From: Tenebrio molitor
Lineage: Eukaryota > Arthropoda > Insecta > Coleoptera > Tenebrionidae
DNA length: 64,000 nt
Reading direction: 5' to 3'
NCBI RefSeq assembly: GCF_963966145.1
Contig: NC_091049.1
Span: 28,272,001-28,336,000, forward strand
Part shown: piece after piece, positions 33,513 to 45,319 of the stretch
How positions within the stretch are numbered: the first letter of the stretch is position 1
Layout of the letters: each line of letters begins with the position of its first letter
Notes under the pieces: model-generated
What the model was told of the DNA's origin: nothing
Seen by the model: only the letters and a program-made list of their open reading frames with translations
Database searches by the model: none
Translations under genes and position numbers: made by a program

Positions 33513-34660
33513 ATGGACTTGGAACTGATTGAAATTATATTTACATTTGGAAAATTCTTGGCATTTACACCATATTCATGCAACGATCGACAGCCAAATT
33601 GTTTACAAAGATGTCACTGTTTTGTCGTGTTTGCAACGTACACAGTTGCAGTTGCAATTTTCCAATACAATACGAGTACTCTACAGGAATATTCAAGAAT
33701 GACTTTCATTTAATTTGTATTGGTGGTTGTGAGTTATACGAATTTTTATATCTGCAATTTTCACATTGTGGTAGTGACGATGGGACTGAACAAAAGTCGA
33801 TGGTTCACATTAATCGATGGGTTAAAATCCATTAAAATTGGACAAGTCAATAGAAAACAATTTATAGTACTTAAACTTTCAATTTTCATATTTTTATTAA
33901 TTCACACGTTTAAAATATTTTTGACTTTTTACTATTTTGATTATGTACTACTTTTAATGTTTCTTCCGACACATATTTACTTTCTTTCGCAATTTACATA
34001 TTCAATATGTACTTGTGCAGTACTAAAGATGCTACTGACGAGGTACCAACATTATTCGAAAATGTTGTTCGAAATTTCTTGTGCATCCAATCAAATCAAT
34101 CCACAAGAGTTGTCCCGAGTCTTGAAAGAAGTCAAACGTGGACTCTTTATCTTAAAAAGTTGTGCCGACGTGTTCGAAACCATTTTTGGATGGACTATTC
34201 TCGGTACTATCTTTTGTGGTGCCTTCAAATATTTTTACTACATCGACTTCTCCGTTAAACAAAGATATGAGTTCAAAACCTTATTGAAAATTGAAGCACA
34301 CATGTTAAAATTTCTAAGTGATTTGGGTATCATCGCGGTACTTTGGGTACAGCTTTGTGATTTACCAAGTACTCTCCAATCAACACTCTGTTTCAGACCG
34401 GTCTCGTAATCACGATTTTCTTGTGCGACAGGATTTTAAGAGAACATGACAAACTTTTAGATCTGGCATGGCGATTGAAGACCTCACCGAGTGCTTCGCG
34501 TCCCCAGAAGAAGGAAGAACTTGAAACGTTTACAGATTTTGTCGAGTGCAATCGTCCAGAATTTACGGGAGCGAGATTTTTCCCGATTGATAGATCAACG
34601 CTGTTTAAGATATTGGACGCATCGATCACGTTTATTTTGGTTATGCTTCAGTTCGACTAA
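33513..34660 (+). pseudogene. L20, near-intact Gr with one in-frame stop
   Basis: Exons 33513..34346 and 34397..34660, 50-nt GTACAG...TTTCAG intron, phase 0; 365 codons before the stop. Everything reads as an L13/L27-type receptor (MDLELIEIIFTFGKFLAFTPYS; KSCADVFETIFGWTILGTIF; ARFFPIDRSTLFKILDASITFILVMLQFD), except for a TAA at 33711-33713, codon 67, between TM1 and TM2. The frame is the same on both sides, so it is a single nonsense change. Young pseudogene, segregating null, translated read-through or sequencing error are all possible. The A+T at third positions is higher than in neighbours. Confidence 0.85.
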
Positions 34661-35290
34661 AAGTCAAATTTTTTGGGGTCTCACAAACTGCTTCTGATTG
34701 ACTACTTGATCCATGGAGAGAGCACAGGAGAGAAAATAAATATAATGCAAGAGGGTGATGTTGCCTCTTTATTCGCCGGATCTGTCTCCCAGTGATTATT
34801 ATTAGCTCCCAACATTGAACTAGTACCCTCATTTTGCGGATGAAGCACTCATGGCAAAAATAAATTTCTGGTTCTTCAAAGTAGTTTATTTTCATTACCA
34901 CAAATGTGTTTTGGATGGTGGCGACAAAAAAAAAATGTTTGTATTTTTCTGTTGGGCCATATTTTTTTCAATTGACAGGTTTTAAAATACAAGAGAAGAA
35001 GGAAGAGTAATAGATAGTTTTGGAGAGTATTAAATCAAACATTCTAATGTCTAATAGCTCCACCCAATAAAATTCACTTAAATAGTATTTATCTGTATTT
35101 ATTGATTTCAAGTGTTGTTGTTTAAAAAATGATTGTTTTCTTTTAAATTGCAACTAGTAACTAGCTTGAAGAGAAGAATTTTGGATCCATTACACATTAA
35201 AATTTTCTAGAGATTAGGAAAAGATTTTGCACTGAAGGTACCATCACATTTGCACCATTCCTAGATTAATCTGGAATGTAAATTGCAAAA
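34661..35290. other. L20-L21 spacer
   Basis: No gene seen. 34980-35160 is homologous to 37530-37670, the common 3' flank of L21 and L22 (shared block TCTAATAGCTCCACCCAATA). Confidence 0.45.
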
Positions 35291-36430
35291 TTAGTTTGAT
35301 TTGAACTGGAGCATGACAAGGAGAAATGTAGTCATGGAATAAAGGATGCTGAACAAAGTGGACCTCTTGATCGAGAAGAATCTTGCAGCTTTGAACTCAG
35401 GGCGAGTGTGCAAAACCATCTGGACGAGAGAATATACTTCGTCGTTCTCGAAAGGCATAAAATCGGCTGTCACACTTTGTAGTTTATAAACCAACACCAT
35501 TGATTTCTCCATTTCGCTCAAGACCGCATCGCACATCAGAATAGTTGACACAATTCCACCCTGAAATCAAAATAATCAAGACATTATCAAACATCGAGTT
35601 TCTCTTACGCAAAGTGTTATCCAACTGCCCATCTGGTAGATAAAATTCAGAAGATTGATCGTGGTGTTGCCATAACTGAAAGTACCGTCGCTTTTGATGA
35701 AAATATCTAAAGTGATAAGTGCGCTGCAGACCCCACAAAATATATTCGTAAGCACCGGCACTCCAAAAGTCTTGTTGAAGCTGTCAACGGTGTAATTTAA
35801 AACGTAAAAATTGTACTTGATTCTTTTGACATCTTGTGACAAGTTTTTTGGCAGTTGTTTCCGTGAAGTCAGTACGAGAAGTACTCTGTTCTGATGTTGA
35901 TACCGCGACAGTACCATGTCCAGTAATATACAACGAAAAACTCCCACGAAGACTTCTAAATAAAGCTGTACGGTGCTAAATACTTTCAAGATAAAAGAAG
36001 TGAAGTTGAAGAAACCCAAGTGGATGTAAATTCCAAAAGTACCAAAAAGGAAAACTGCCACTTGTGACACTAGGAAGATCACGTAGTACGACTTGGTTGC
36101 GTTTCCGATTCTTGATACGAGCTTGAGATTGTCCACCAGCTTGAAGAGTTGGTCTCGCTGGTACACTCTTAGAGTCAGGATAGTGTAAAGATCGTGCGTG
36201 CAGGCTGCCACAGATGAAAGTACGGCTAGAACAAACTGTGTACCTGTCAGCATGCGGAAAATTGGCCAAGTGTTGTAGACGGTGGCGCAATAAGCCACCA
36301 GGTAAAGAGCGACGACAAGAAAGGTGTGGAAATGTTGAAAGTTGGTCGGTTTTCGATCAGCGATGGAGGAGGGAGTCAGTGCAAAAACATTTCCAAACTT
36401 GAAGACCAGTTCGATTAGTTTTAAATCCAT
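35291..36430 (-). CDS. L21, gustatory receptor, subfamily A-prime, 363 aa
   Basis: Exons 36430..35609 and 35560..35291, 48-nt GTAAGA...TTTCAG intron, phase 0 after TGC. MDLKLIELVFKFGNVFALTPSS start. Versus L16 it changes the post-TM5 segment to FIKSDGTFSYGNTTINLLNF and the junction to GGIVSTILMCD. TM7: ARFFSIKRSTLFSILYSMTTFLLVMLQFKSN. A C-type exon 2 relic lies just upstream (36650), as it does next to L16. Confidence 0.92.
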
Positions 36431-36649
36431 TTTGGTCTAGATTGGTTCAGCTCTGGCTGCGGTGTAAGCTGCTTGGATAATTTGCCTAAATCGACAAATA
36501 ACAAGAAATTACTGCTTACACAGCGATGATAAAATGTTTCAGTAATCGGAATGGAGGTATGGAGGTTATTAGTAGCGGTAAATAGTTTTTTCATCTGACT
36601 GTTTTTCTTGATTACAAATTAATAGCAGTGGTAATAATAATAATGCAAT

Positions 36650-36892
36650 AAAAAACTTTCATAATATTTACAATTTTATCTTAAACTGAATCATTACAGT
36701 CACAAAAGTAATAAGGACGTACAAAATACTGAACAACGTGGACTTGTCCATAGAGAAAAATCTTGCAGCATTGCATCATGAGAGCCAGTGACATAAAAAC
36801 TTTGCTCTCAGGCGAGACGTCCTCACACACGCAGGGTTCCATTTTTCACATCAACGTCGTAGTACTTTCATATTCTTTCAATGTTGTAACGG
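36650..36892 (-). pseudogene. Relic of a subfamily C Gr, exon 2
   Basis: Minus-strand exon 2 homologous to L14/L19/L23 from near its KEYESI codons to the QFKIKL end. A small deletion (about 20 nt) removes the PEF region, and there are several substitutions. It is cut at its 5' side by the LTR-like repeat at 36893, so the acceptor and first codons are missing. Confidence 0.8.
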
Positions 36893-37465
36893 TCCGAATA
36901 GGTTCAATAAATTTGGAATTTTAATTTTTAAAATAATTTCAACGAAATGTGTTAAAAACCGTTCATTTGCGTCGGAAATGCTGGTCAGTTGTAAATTTTA
37001 TTGATCTCTTTGTCCACAAGAGTGGTACCACAACACAAAGGAAACAGTTCTCATGGGAAAAGAAACATTGCAAAATTTACTCGTTCGACAATTTGGGGAG
37101 TCCAGTTAAAATCAGAGGATAATTGAATTAATGAATTTGATGTTAGCAGGTTTCAAATTGAGAGAATGACCAAATCAATGTTTATTAGGTTAATTTACTT
37201 TTTCTCAAATTTATCGCATATTTGTAGAAAGGGAGTCGGTAGAAAACAGAGACAAAAGGGTAACGGTAAAGCCAGGTAGTCGTAGACATCAGAGGTGTGA
37301 GTGAGAGAGAGAGAATGAAAAAACGAATTAATTATTAATTAGAACAGTTTTGGGGAATCAAACCAATGTAGGAGAATTTCTAGAAGTAGCAGATCAACGG
37401 AATTTAGTTGCATGACATGACACTTACGTAACAGGGTTTCAAGCCCAATTTAGGTTTAGGTCGTC
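36893..37465 (+). mobile_element. LTR-like interspersed repeat, copy B
   Basis: Begins TGTAACGGTCCGAATAGG and ends near GTCGTCACA, inverted relative to copy A at 26868-27592. It interrupts the C-type exon 2 relic, so it inserted there after that gene copy formed. TG...CA termini fit an LTR; no target duplication is evident. Confidence 0.5.
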
Positions 37466-37791
37466 ACAGTACCTTGACATTACCATATTCCCCTTTACCA
37501 TTTTTTCTTTTGTCTGGTGTTAAAATATAACAGGAGTCGGTAGAATAATACATAGTTCTGGAGTATTAAATCAAGCATTCTAGGAACAAAATGTCTAATA
37601 GCTCCACCCAATAAAATTCTCTTAAATAGTATTTAGGTGTATTCATTAGTTTCAAGTGTTGTTGTTTAAAAAATGATTGATTCATTACACTACAGATTTG
37701 GAAACAATTTTGCACTGAAAGTACCATCAGATTTGCACTATACCTAGACTGAACCTAGATTAACTTAGAATTGTAAATTGTAAACTTAGTT
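37466..37791. other. L22 3' flank
   Basis: Homologous to the L21 3' flank from about 37530. No gene seen. Confidence 0.4.
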
Positions 37792-38907
37792 TTATTTTAA
37801 CTGGAGCATAACGAGAAAAAATGTAGTCATGGAATAAAGGATGCTGAACAAGGTGGACCTCTTGATGGAGAAGAATCGTGCAGCTTTGAATTCAGGGCGA
37901 GTGTGCAGGATCATCTGAATGAGAGAATATACTTCGTTGTTTTCGTAAGGCATCAAATCTGCTATCACGCTTTGTAGTTTATAAACCAACAGCATAGTTT
38001 TATCCATTTCGCTCAAGACCGCATCGCACATCAAAATAGTAGCCACAATTCCAACCTAAAATCAAAATTGTTAAGAGAATATCAGACAAGTAGTTTTTCT
38101 TACCCAAAGTGTTATCCAACCGCTCATCTGATAAATAAAATGCAGAAGATTGATCGTGGAGAGACTGTCGCTTTTTACGAAATAATCTAAAGTGATAAGA
38201 GCGTCGAAGGTCCCACAAAACATATTCAAAAGCACCGACACTCCAAAAGTCTTGTTGAAGATTTCAACGGTGGAATTTAAAACGTAAAAATTGTACTTGA
38301 TTTTTTTGACATACCGTAATAAGCTTTGTGGCAGTTTTTTTCGTGAGGTCAGTACAAGTACTCTGTTCTGGTGCTGATATCGCGACAGTATCATGTCCAG
38401 TAAAATACAACGAAAGACCGCCACGAAGACTTCGCAATAAAGCTGTAGGGAGCTAAATACATTCAAAATGAAAGTGGTGACGGTGAAGAAACTGAAGTAG
38501 ATATAAATTCCAAAAGTACCAAAAAGGCAAACCGCCACTTGTGACACTAGAAAGATCACGTGGTACGACTTGGTTGCGTTTCCGATTCTAAATACGAGCT
38601 TGAGATTGTCCACCAGCTTGAAGAGTCGGTCTCGCTTGTACACTCTTATAGTCAGAATAATATAAAGATCGTGTATGCAGGCTGCCAAAGATCCAAGTAT
38701 GGCTAGAACAAACTGTATACTTGTTAGCGTGCGGAAAATTGGCCAAGTGTTGTAGACGGTGGCGCAATAAGCCGCCAGGTAAAGAGCGACGACAACAAAG
38801 GTGTGGCAATGTTGGAAGTTGGTCGGTTTTCGATCAGCGATGGAGGAGGGAGTCAGTGCAAAAACATTTCCAAACTTGAAGACCAGTTCGATTAGATTTA
38901 AATCCAT
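37792..38907 (-). CDS. L22, gustatory receptor, subfamily A-prime, 355 aa
   Basis: Exons 38907..38104 and 38055..37792, 48-nt GTAAGA...TTTTAG intron, phase 0 after TGG (L16 and L21 have TGC here). MDLNLIELVFKFGNVFALTPSS start. It is shorter because six residues are lost in the extracellular loop after TM5 (FVKSDSLSTINLLHF). Exon 2: VGIVATILMCDAVLSEMDKTM, ending TTFFLVMLQLK with a final Leu. Next to the intact C gene L23, with a LINE between them. Confidence 0.92.
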
Positions 38908-39159
38908 TTTGGTCTAGGTAGGTACAGCTCTGGCTGCGGTGTAAGCTGCTTGGATAATTGGCCTAAATCAACAAATAACGGGAAATTACTGGTTACACAG
39001 CGACAATAAAGCGTTTCAGTAATCGGAATGACATCAGCTTTAAGGTAAATTGCAGTTATTAAAAGTGGTAAATATTTTTTCCATCTGACTGTTTTTCTCA
39101 TTACAAATTAATAGCAGTGACAATAATAATGATAATGATATTGCACTGGATATGGTTTT
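38908..39159. promoter_or_regulatory. L22 upstream region
   Basis: Conserved A-prime 5' flank, also present upstream of L16 and L21 and in orphan form at 30245-30360. Confidence 0.4.
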
Positions 39160-40095
39160 AATATTAGACTTAATAATACCACACTATTCAAATTAAATCA
39201 CCTTCTTTATATGGATGACATAAAACTTTATGCATCTAAAAAGAATCATATTTTATCTTTACTAACAATAACTGAAAATTTCTCAAATGATATTGGGATG
39301 AGTTTTCGTATTGATAATGATAAGAAATTATAAAAAACGCATATGCGGTTTAAAATCGATCATCGATAAATGTAGGATTTGCGGAACTGAAGGGGAAACC
39401 ATTGAACACATCATTTCTTCTTGCACCGTTTTGGCTCAAAGCGAATATAAGAAACGTCATGATATATTCGCTAAAATTATATACATGAATTTAGCTGTTA
39501 AATTCAATTTATTAAAGGATACACAACCACATTAATTTTATAAACCAGAAAGTTGTTTAGAAAATTACAATTACAAATTATATTTTGATCGCACAATTTT
39601 AACTGACATTCACATTCAGCATAACAGACCAGACATTATTATTTTAAATAAACAACAAAAGCAAGCATATCTTCTAGATATAGCTGTTCCAAATTCCCAT
39701 AATATAACACAGACACAAAAATTAATAAATATTTAGAGCTCTCCGTTGCTATGAGAAATCTTTGGTGTTTAGAAAAAAATTCGATTTTACCACTTGTAAT
39801 TTCAGCAACGGGAATAGTACCGCAATCTCTTTTTAAAAATTTAAAAATTCTGGATTTAGGGAACACATTAGTAGTTGAAATTCAAAAAGGTATATTATTA
39901 TACTCATGTCATATCGTGAGGAAGTCACTTAACATTGACACAGAAAATAATATAAAAACACAACAAAGTCAAAATGTGGAGACGAGACGACGGTAATTAT
40001 GTTGATTAGCACTGCACTATTACTTGATGGTAATATCCGTAATAGTGTATGTACTCCGGCAAAATTGCCGTGCCGCCGGGTGGTGGAGAGATTAA
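39160..40095 (+). mobile_element. LINE fragment with reverse transcriptase core motif and 3' end
   Basis: A plus-strand frame near 39200 reads LYMDDIKLYA, the Y-x-DD reverse transcriptase core. After a deletion, 39311-39535 gives a CRICG...ETIEHIISSC zinc-knuckle. Next come RPDII and LLDIAVPNSHN, which resemble a restriction-like endonuclease core, and VISATGIVPQSL. The frame has an in-frame stop. The 3' end (39960-40095) recurs at 54290 and 63210. The copy separates L22 from L23. Confidence 0.75.
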
Positions 40096-40111
40096 AAAAC
40101 TCTCATAATGT

Positions 40112-41270
40112 TTACAATTTTATCTTAAACTGAATAATTACAATCACAAAAGTAACAAGGACGGACAAAATACTGAACAACGTCGACTTGTCGATAGAGA
40201 AAAATCTTGCAGCATTAAATTCAGGACGATTTTGAGCTACTATGAGAGCCAATGACCTAAACTCTTTGCTTTTACGCACGACATCTTCACACACCCAGGC
40301 TTCCATTTTTCGCGTCAGCGTCAGAATACCTTCATATTCTTTCAATATAGAATCGCACAGAAATATGTTTGTAAAGATGCCACACTAAAATAAAATCTTT
40401 AATGAAATATTTCAGATTAAGGAAATGTCGTACCCAACACATAAAAATTATCGTCATTTGGAAAAACATATAGAAAGTAACTCCGGGAACACCATTCAAA
40501 CTGAAAGTACCGTCACTCTGCATAAAAACGTCTATATTAAGAAGCGTTCTGAGAGAAGTGGTGAAGATGTTGACAAGTGTAGTCCACCCAAATATGTCGT
40601 TGTAGGCGTCGACGGCGCTTTTCAAAATAAATATGTCGTACTTGGTTCTCTTTAAGACCTTCAAGTAGGAATGGAGTTTAAGCTTGTGGGGTGACGCCTG
40701 AGTTAATACTAAATCTTGATACCGGTACCGTGAAAGTACCATCTCTAGGATGATGCAACGCACAATCGCGTCAAATAATTGTAGGTACATTTCTGTAGAG
40801 ACCATTACGTGACCCTGTACAACACTGATGTCGAAGAAATACAAACTGGTACCATTTCCAACCATAATAACAGTTAACACGACCAGTTGAGATACTACAA
40901 ATTGCAAATAATATGACTTCGGTTTCTTCTTGTGGCAACGAGTTTGTCGAAGATATTTTAAAAGTTTGATCCAATGGTGGTGCTTGAAGTTTTTCATTAT
41001 TATGAAAATGTAAAGATTGTGGAGGCAGTAAGTGGTAGTTGTCAAGCTGGCGATTATGAGTTGAGTTAAACCTAGTCTTAGGTAAGATGCCTTTCTGACA
41101 AATGTATTGTAAAAAATATGGATAGTTAACATGATGAATACGAAAGTACTGCGAATTGCGATGCGAATTTTCTGATGGGGAGTTAAATTCCGCTTCATTT
41201 TTGTTGGGGGCGGCGTCAACGAGAAGATGTTTCCAAATCGGAAAATCAGTTCAATTGCTCTCAAATTCAT
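40112..41270 (-). CDS. L23, gustatory receptor, subfamily C, 369 aa
   Basis: Exons 41270..40434 and 40384..40112, 49-nt GTACGA...TTTTAG intron, phase 0. It starts MNLRAIELIFRFGNIFSLTPPP, with Asn replacing the usual Asp at residue 2, and has a four-residue insert (RIAI) before RSTFVFIML. Otherwise it follows L14/L19. TM7: ARFFSIDKSTLFSILSVLVTFVIVIIQFKIKL. It is the complete C gene of the third repeated block. An intron-retained frame stays open to 40332. Confidence 0.92.
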
Positions 41271-41851
41271 TTTTGTTGAGCAACACAGAAAGTTATCGGT
41301 TAAGAACAAGACAGGTAAATGTCATCGAATATGAAAGTAATTTTTCAATGAGTTGATACAAATACACTCTCTACACAAACATTGTTTTTCTTTTTTTGTT
41401 TATTAAGTGTTCTACAAAATAAAGCTGTAGCGTAAACAATAATTTTGACGCAATTAGTTCATGTTTTGGGGAATGATGCTAATCATAATTTTCAAGTAAA
41501 TATAGTTTTGAGTGCTGTTATGCCAACCTTGAAAAGTTTTGGGCTTTTAATCGAAATACAAAGTTCAAGAAGTATAGAATGTTTACTTAATGATAATAAT
41601 TGATCAGCCAAAGTCTACAGCACAGCTTTTTCCCTTTGACATTCTCATATATTTTTTTATAATTATATTATCTTCTTATTCCAAATTTCTTCCATTCTTC
41701 AAATTATATATTTAGTACAAAGAGAAACATATTAAATACAACACAAAATTTTATTTTCCTTATGAGAAAATCGACAATAAATTCTTTACAAAATGGTGGA
41801 GAGCCCAAATAGATTGACAAAACCAGATGAACAAATTCTTCGCAATTACAG
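41271..41851. other. L23-L24 spacer
   Basis: C-type 5' flank (matches 22440-22720 and 31600-31810), then D-type 3' flank. No gene. Confidence 0.45.
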
Positions 41852-42974
41852 TTACTTAAACTGAATAATGACGAGGAGAAAAGTGGTGATCGAATTCAAA
41901 ATGCTGAAAATAGTAGACCTGTCAATGCAAAAGTACCGAGCAGCTGTGAATTCTGGTATGTTTTCAGAAACACTTTTAGTGAAGGCACACATTTCATCTT
42001 CTTCAACAATCGAGTCGGCAACGCATTCTTGCATTTCGTAGCAGTACGAAAGCAACTCTTCGAAATCTTCCCTTATGGCGTCGCACCACAAAATCACAGC
42101 GAAGATTCCAACCTAAATAGAGCAGTGAAACAAGAGTCACAAGATCTTCAAGACTCACCCAGAAAGTCAACATAAAAAAGAGCCGACCCACGACTTGCCA
42201 ATAGCTTTCGGGAACGCGAGTCTCTACATTGTTCTCCCTTTTGATGACAGAATCGAGGTAAAACAAGCTTCGCAAAGCGATAAAGAAGATGCTGAGGAGA
42301 GTGTTCCATCCGAAGATGTCGTTGAAAAGATCAACCGCGTTCTTGAGGGCCAAGACATTTCGTTTGACGTTGAGCAGGATCATGTGTGACAGTTGCTTCG
42401 GTGCTTGAGTGAAGTGTCGAATCAACAAGACTTTTTGATATTTGTACCGTGACTGTATCATCTTCAAAATGACACAAGTCAAAACTGTGATGAAAAACTG
42501 CGAATAGACTGGCAACAACTCCGCGCTGTACATAATGACAAACCCCAAACCCATGGCGCTGGTCCAGATGTAACTCGTGTAGACCATCATGACGATGTAG
42601 ATCGCATTCGATACAAAAAATATGATGTAAAGAGATTTTTCATTGTTCACTTCACACTCGACTCGCTCCAAATTTTTTACCAGCAGAAACCATTGTCTTC
42701 TCTTCATCAGTCCAGAGACCATCAGAGCGTAGACACTGTAAGCGTACAAAACAGCTTGGTGGAGTATTCGCAGAACTGTCGTCATCAAAGCTGATCTCGA
42801 GTAGTACGACCTACTCAATATCAAAATTATGGCTGAGCAAGTGGAGTGAAGAAGAAACATGGCGATTATGTATAATTTTTGTGACATGGTAATAGTCGAG
42901 TTTTCGATTTTTGGAGGTGTCAAAGCTAATAAACTCCCGAAAGAGAAAATTGTTTTAATTGCACCGAGATCCAT
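41852..42974 (-). CDS. L24, gustatory receptor, subfamily D, 358 aa
   Basis: Exons 42974..42159 and 42112..41852, 46-nt GTGAGT...ATTTAG intron, phase 0. MDLGAIKTIFSFGSLLALTPP start; Inr-like ACAGTTGG on the minus strand at 43002-42995, 20 nt upstream. Loop FTQAPKQLSHMILLNVKRNVLALKNAVD, then FNDIFGWNTLLSIFFIALRSL. Exon 2 ends ARYFCIDRSTIFSILNS then ITTFLLVIIQFK. An intron-retained frame stays open to 42003, a feature shared with L17, L18 and L28. Intact member of the third block. Confidence 0.92.
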
Positions 42975-43421
42975 GAGTGTTGATTGGAACTTGTCCAACT
43001 GTTGAAAGCTTTGTCATAAATGTGAAGTTTCGTTCTGTTGTCAGGCGATTTTGTCGATAGTAGAACAAAGAGTTGTTTGATCAGAAGCAAACTTTGGTAA
43101 TTGATTTACAATCGTCAGAAAATCACAACTGACACACAAGGAATAGGGATTTGGTAGAGGAAACGTAAGGAAGGTATCATGTCTTGGCAATCGATAGAAA
43201 TGTATAAAACCAAGGAAATTCATTTTATTGATTGTGGAGTACAAATTATGAAAATCCTGAGTCTGCGTATGACAAATACTGACATTCAGATTCTGTATCT
43301 AGAGATTCATCCATGATAACACATTATTTCATCGTCTAGTCTTTCCTGGGAGAATTTCAAAAACCAAAATCATTCGAGACACAGAAGATTCTTATAAATG
43401 GAAAATCGTTGCCAAAAACTT
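42975..43421. other. L24-L25 spacer
   Basis: D-type 5' flank with the Inr-like site at 42995-43002. The rest is unassigned AT-rich DNA. Confidence 0.4.
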
Positions 43422-44529
43422 TTACTTAAACTGGATCATCACCAGAAGGAACGTAGTGATACTGTTGAAAAGACTCAAGATCGTCGACCTGTCTACATAG
43501 AAGTATCTGGCAGCTGTGAATTCTGGTACGCATCTTGACAGGCTCTTAATCAACGCACTCATCTCGTTTTCGTCGCTCGGCAATTCAGCATTGCATTCCA
43601 GTTTGTGGAAATGCAGAAGCAAATCTTCAAACTCGTTTCTGATTGTGTCGCAGAGCAGTACCACAGTTAAGATTCCGACCTACAAAGTTACTTAAGTAAC
43701 ATAGAACCACAAGGTCTCTTTGACAACTTACTAAATAGAACAGCACAATTGCAGCGTGTGAGAGAATTTGTAAACCATTTGCCACCAGTCCGTTACCGCT
43801 ATATGTCAGGAGCGCGTCAAAACAAATCAAGCATCTCAAAGCTCCAAAAAAGATGTTGAAAAGGATAGTCCAGCCGAATAAGTCGTTAAAAGCGTCGACA
43901 GTTTGTCGCAAGACGAACAAATTGTTTTTGACTTTTGTCAGAAGAGGTAAATGGAGAAGCTTCCTGGTGACGAGTCGACTCGTCACAGTATTTTGGTATC
44001 TGTACCTTGTCAGCACCAGTCGTAAGACAATGCACGCCGACATGTTGTTGAAAAAAATCGAGTACATTTGTAAATACTCTCCCACGTATAAACTGAAGAA
44101 GTGTAAACCAAAATACATGATCCAGACGTAAAACGTAAAAGTTGTCATTATGAAAAGTAGGATGTGTGACACAACAAATGTGACGTACGATCGTGTGGGG
44201 CTGGTCTTGCTTTCAACAGTTTTCAAGTTTTTCATCAAAACACTCCACTTGTGTTGCTTCAACAAGCCTACCACGATTATGGTGTAGAAGCTGTGGGCGA
44301 AAAGGTCTGCACTTAGCAGTAGTCTCAGTACGAGCTGAATCATTGACATTTGAGAATAGAACGACTTTCTGAAGTAGATACTGTTTATGGTGTCGAAAGC
44401 ATACAGAGAAAATACGAAAATTGCGTAAAATTTGCGGAAAAGTGTTGGCGACATGTTTTTGGTAGTAGCCGGTGTCAGTGCTAAGTATTTTCCAATCATA
44501 AATATTTTCTTTATTATTTCTAGGTCCAT
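43422..44529 (-). CDS. L25, gustatory receptor, subfamily B, 351 aa
   Basis: Exons 44529..43732 and 43679..43422, 52-nt GTAAGT...TTGTAG intron, phase 0. MDLEIIKKIFMIGKYLALTPATT start. The codon before the donor is TTA (Leu) instead of the usual TGG. TM4 has EYLQMYSIFFNNMSACIVLRL, loop VTRKLLHLPLLTKVKNNLFVLRQ, and FNDLFGWTILFNIFFGAL. Exon 2 is short: VGILTVVLLCDTIRNEFE, ending ARYFYVDRSTILSLFNSITTFLLVMIQFK. B-type element upstream at 44591-44610. Intact, though the smallest receptor in the window. Confidence 0.91.
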
Positions 44530-44590
44530 GTTGTTTAGTTTGTCGTTACTAACTAGAGCTTTTGTCGATAAATCTGGGGGTTAAGCTTCA

Positions 44591-44610
44591 ACGTTAATTT
44601 GTTTTGGAAA
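44591..44610 (+). promoter_or_regulatory. B-type upstream element of L25
   Basis: Plus-strand ACGTTAATTTGTTTTGGAAA, 61-81 nt upstream of the ATG. The same core occurs upstream of L11 (18432), L12 (19826) and L29 (59630). Confidence 0.4.
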
Positions 44611-44683
44611 ACTAATCGTAGAATAAATAAAGCTAAATTAAAGAGTGTGTTCTACTGTTTTGATCGATGGGAATTAATATATT

Positions 44684-44781
44684 ATTCTCAAATTGGTTGT
44701 AGGTCGTAAAGTTTTATGGTAGTTTAAGTTAAAGATCTTGCGGGGCTTAAAAATTTTACGACCTACAACCAAATTGAGAAT
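44684..44781. repeat. Inverted repeat with 33-bp arms
   Basis: Arms 44684-44716 and 44748-44781 are near-perfect reverse complements (core TTGGTTGTAGGTCGTAAA), with a 31-nt loop. A small foldback or MITE remnant is likely. Confidence 0.75.
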
Positions 44782-45235
44782 ACTATAAATACTATAAATA
44801 GCTCTAAAAATACTTAGAAAAAAAAATTCACTCTTGCTGAAGAAGATAATATAATCACTTTAATTTTGTTCAATACATAGCAGCCTTCATACCCACAGTG
44901 ACAAAATACTATTCTAGCTACGTTGCCGTTTCATTTTTAAGAAAAATTACAAAAAAGTAAGATTTTTTTTTACTCCAAAGTAAAGCTATTTTTCAAAACA
45001 TTGTTTTACATTATTATTTTCCACAATCATCTACACCATAAATAACAATAAACACTGAACTTTTCACTATGTATTTGAAGAAAACGCACTTCAAAGAGTG
45101 CACCTTCAGTCAATGTATCTTTGTGGTGGGAGTCCCGATTTTTTTTTTATTTCCATATTTGGACTACTGAAGTGATCCCCTACAACGCTCTGAATTCGGA
45201 ATTCGCGGATTTTGAGACACCCTGTAGAATACGAA
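44782..45235. other. AT-rich spacer
   Basis: No gene recognised. Near 45212 the text GACACCCTGTAGAA resembles an end of a TACAGGGTGT-type MITE. Confidence 0.3.
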
Positions 45236-45319
45236 CCATAAAGAAAGAGGAAAGGGAAAATCAAAGGAAGAGCAGAAGAAGGTGACATATGGGATGAACA
45301 AAGAGACTAGAAAAAATCA

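Noticed and set aside
26868..37465. One LTR retrotransposon whose two LTRs flank 9 kb
   Set aside because: The copies are inverted, not direct, and the DNA between them is receptor genes without gag-pol.
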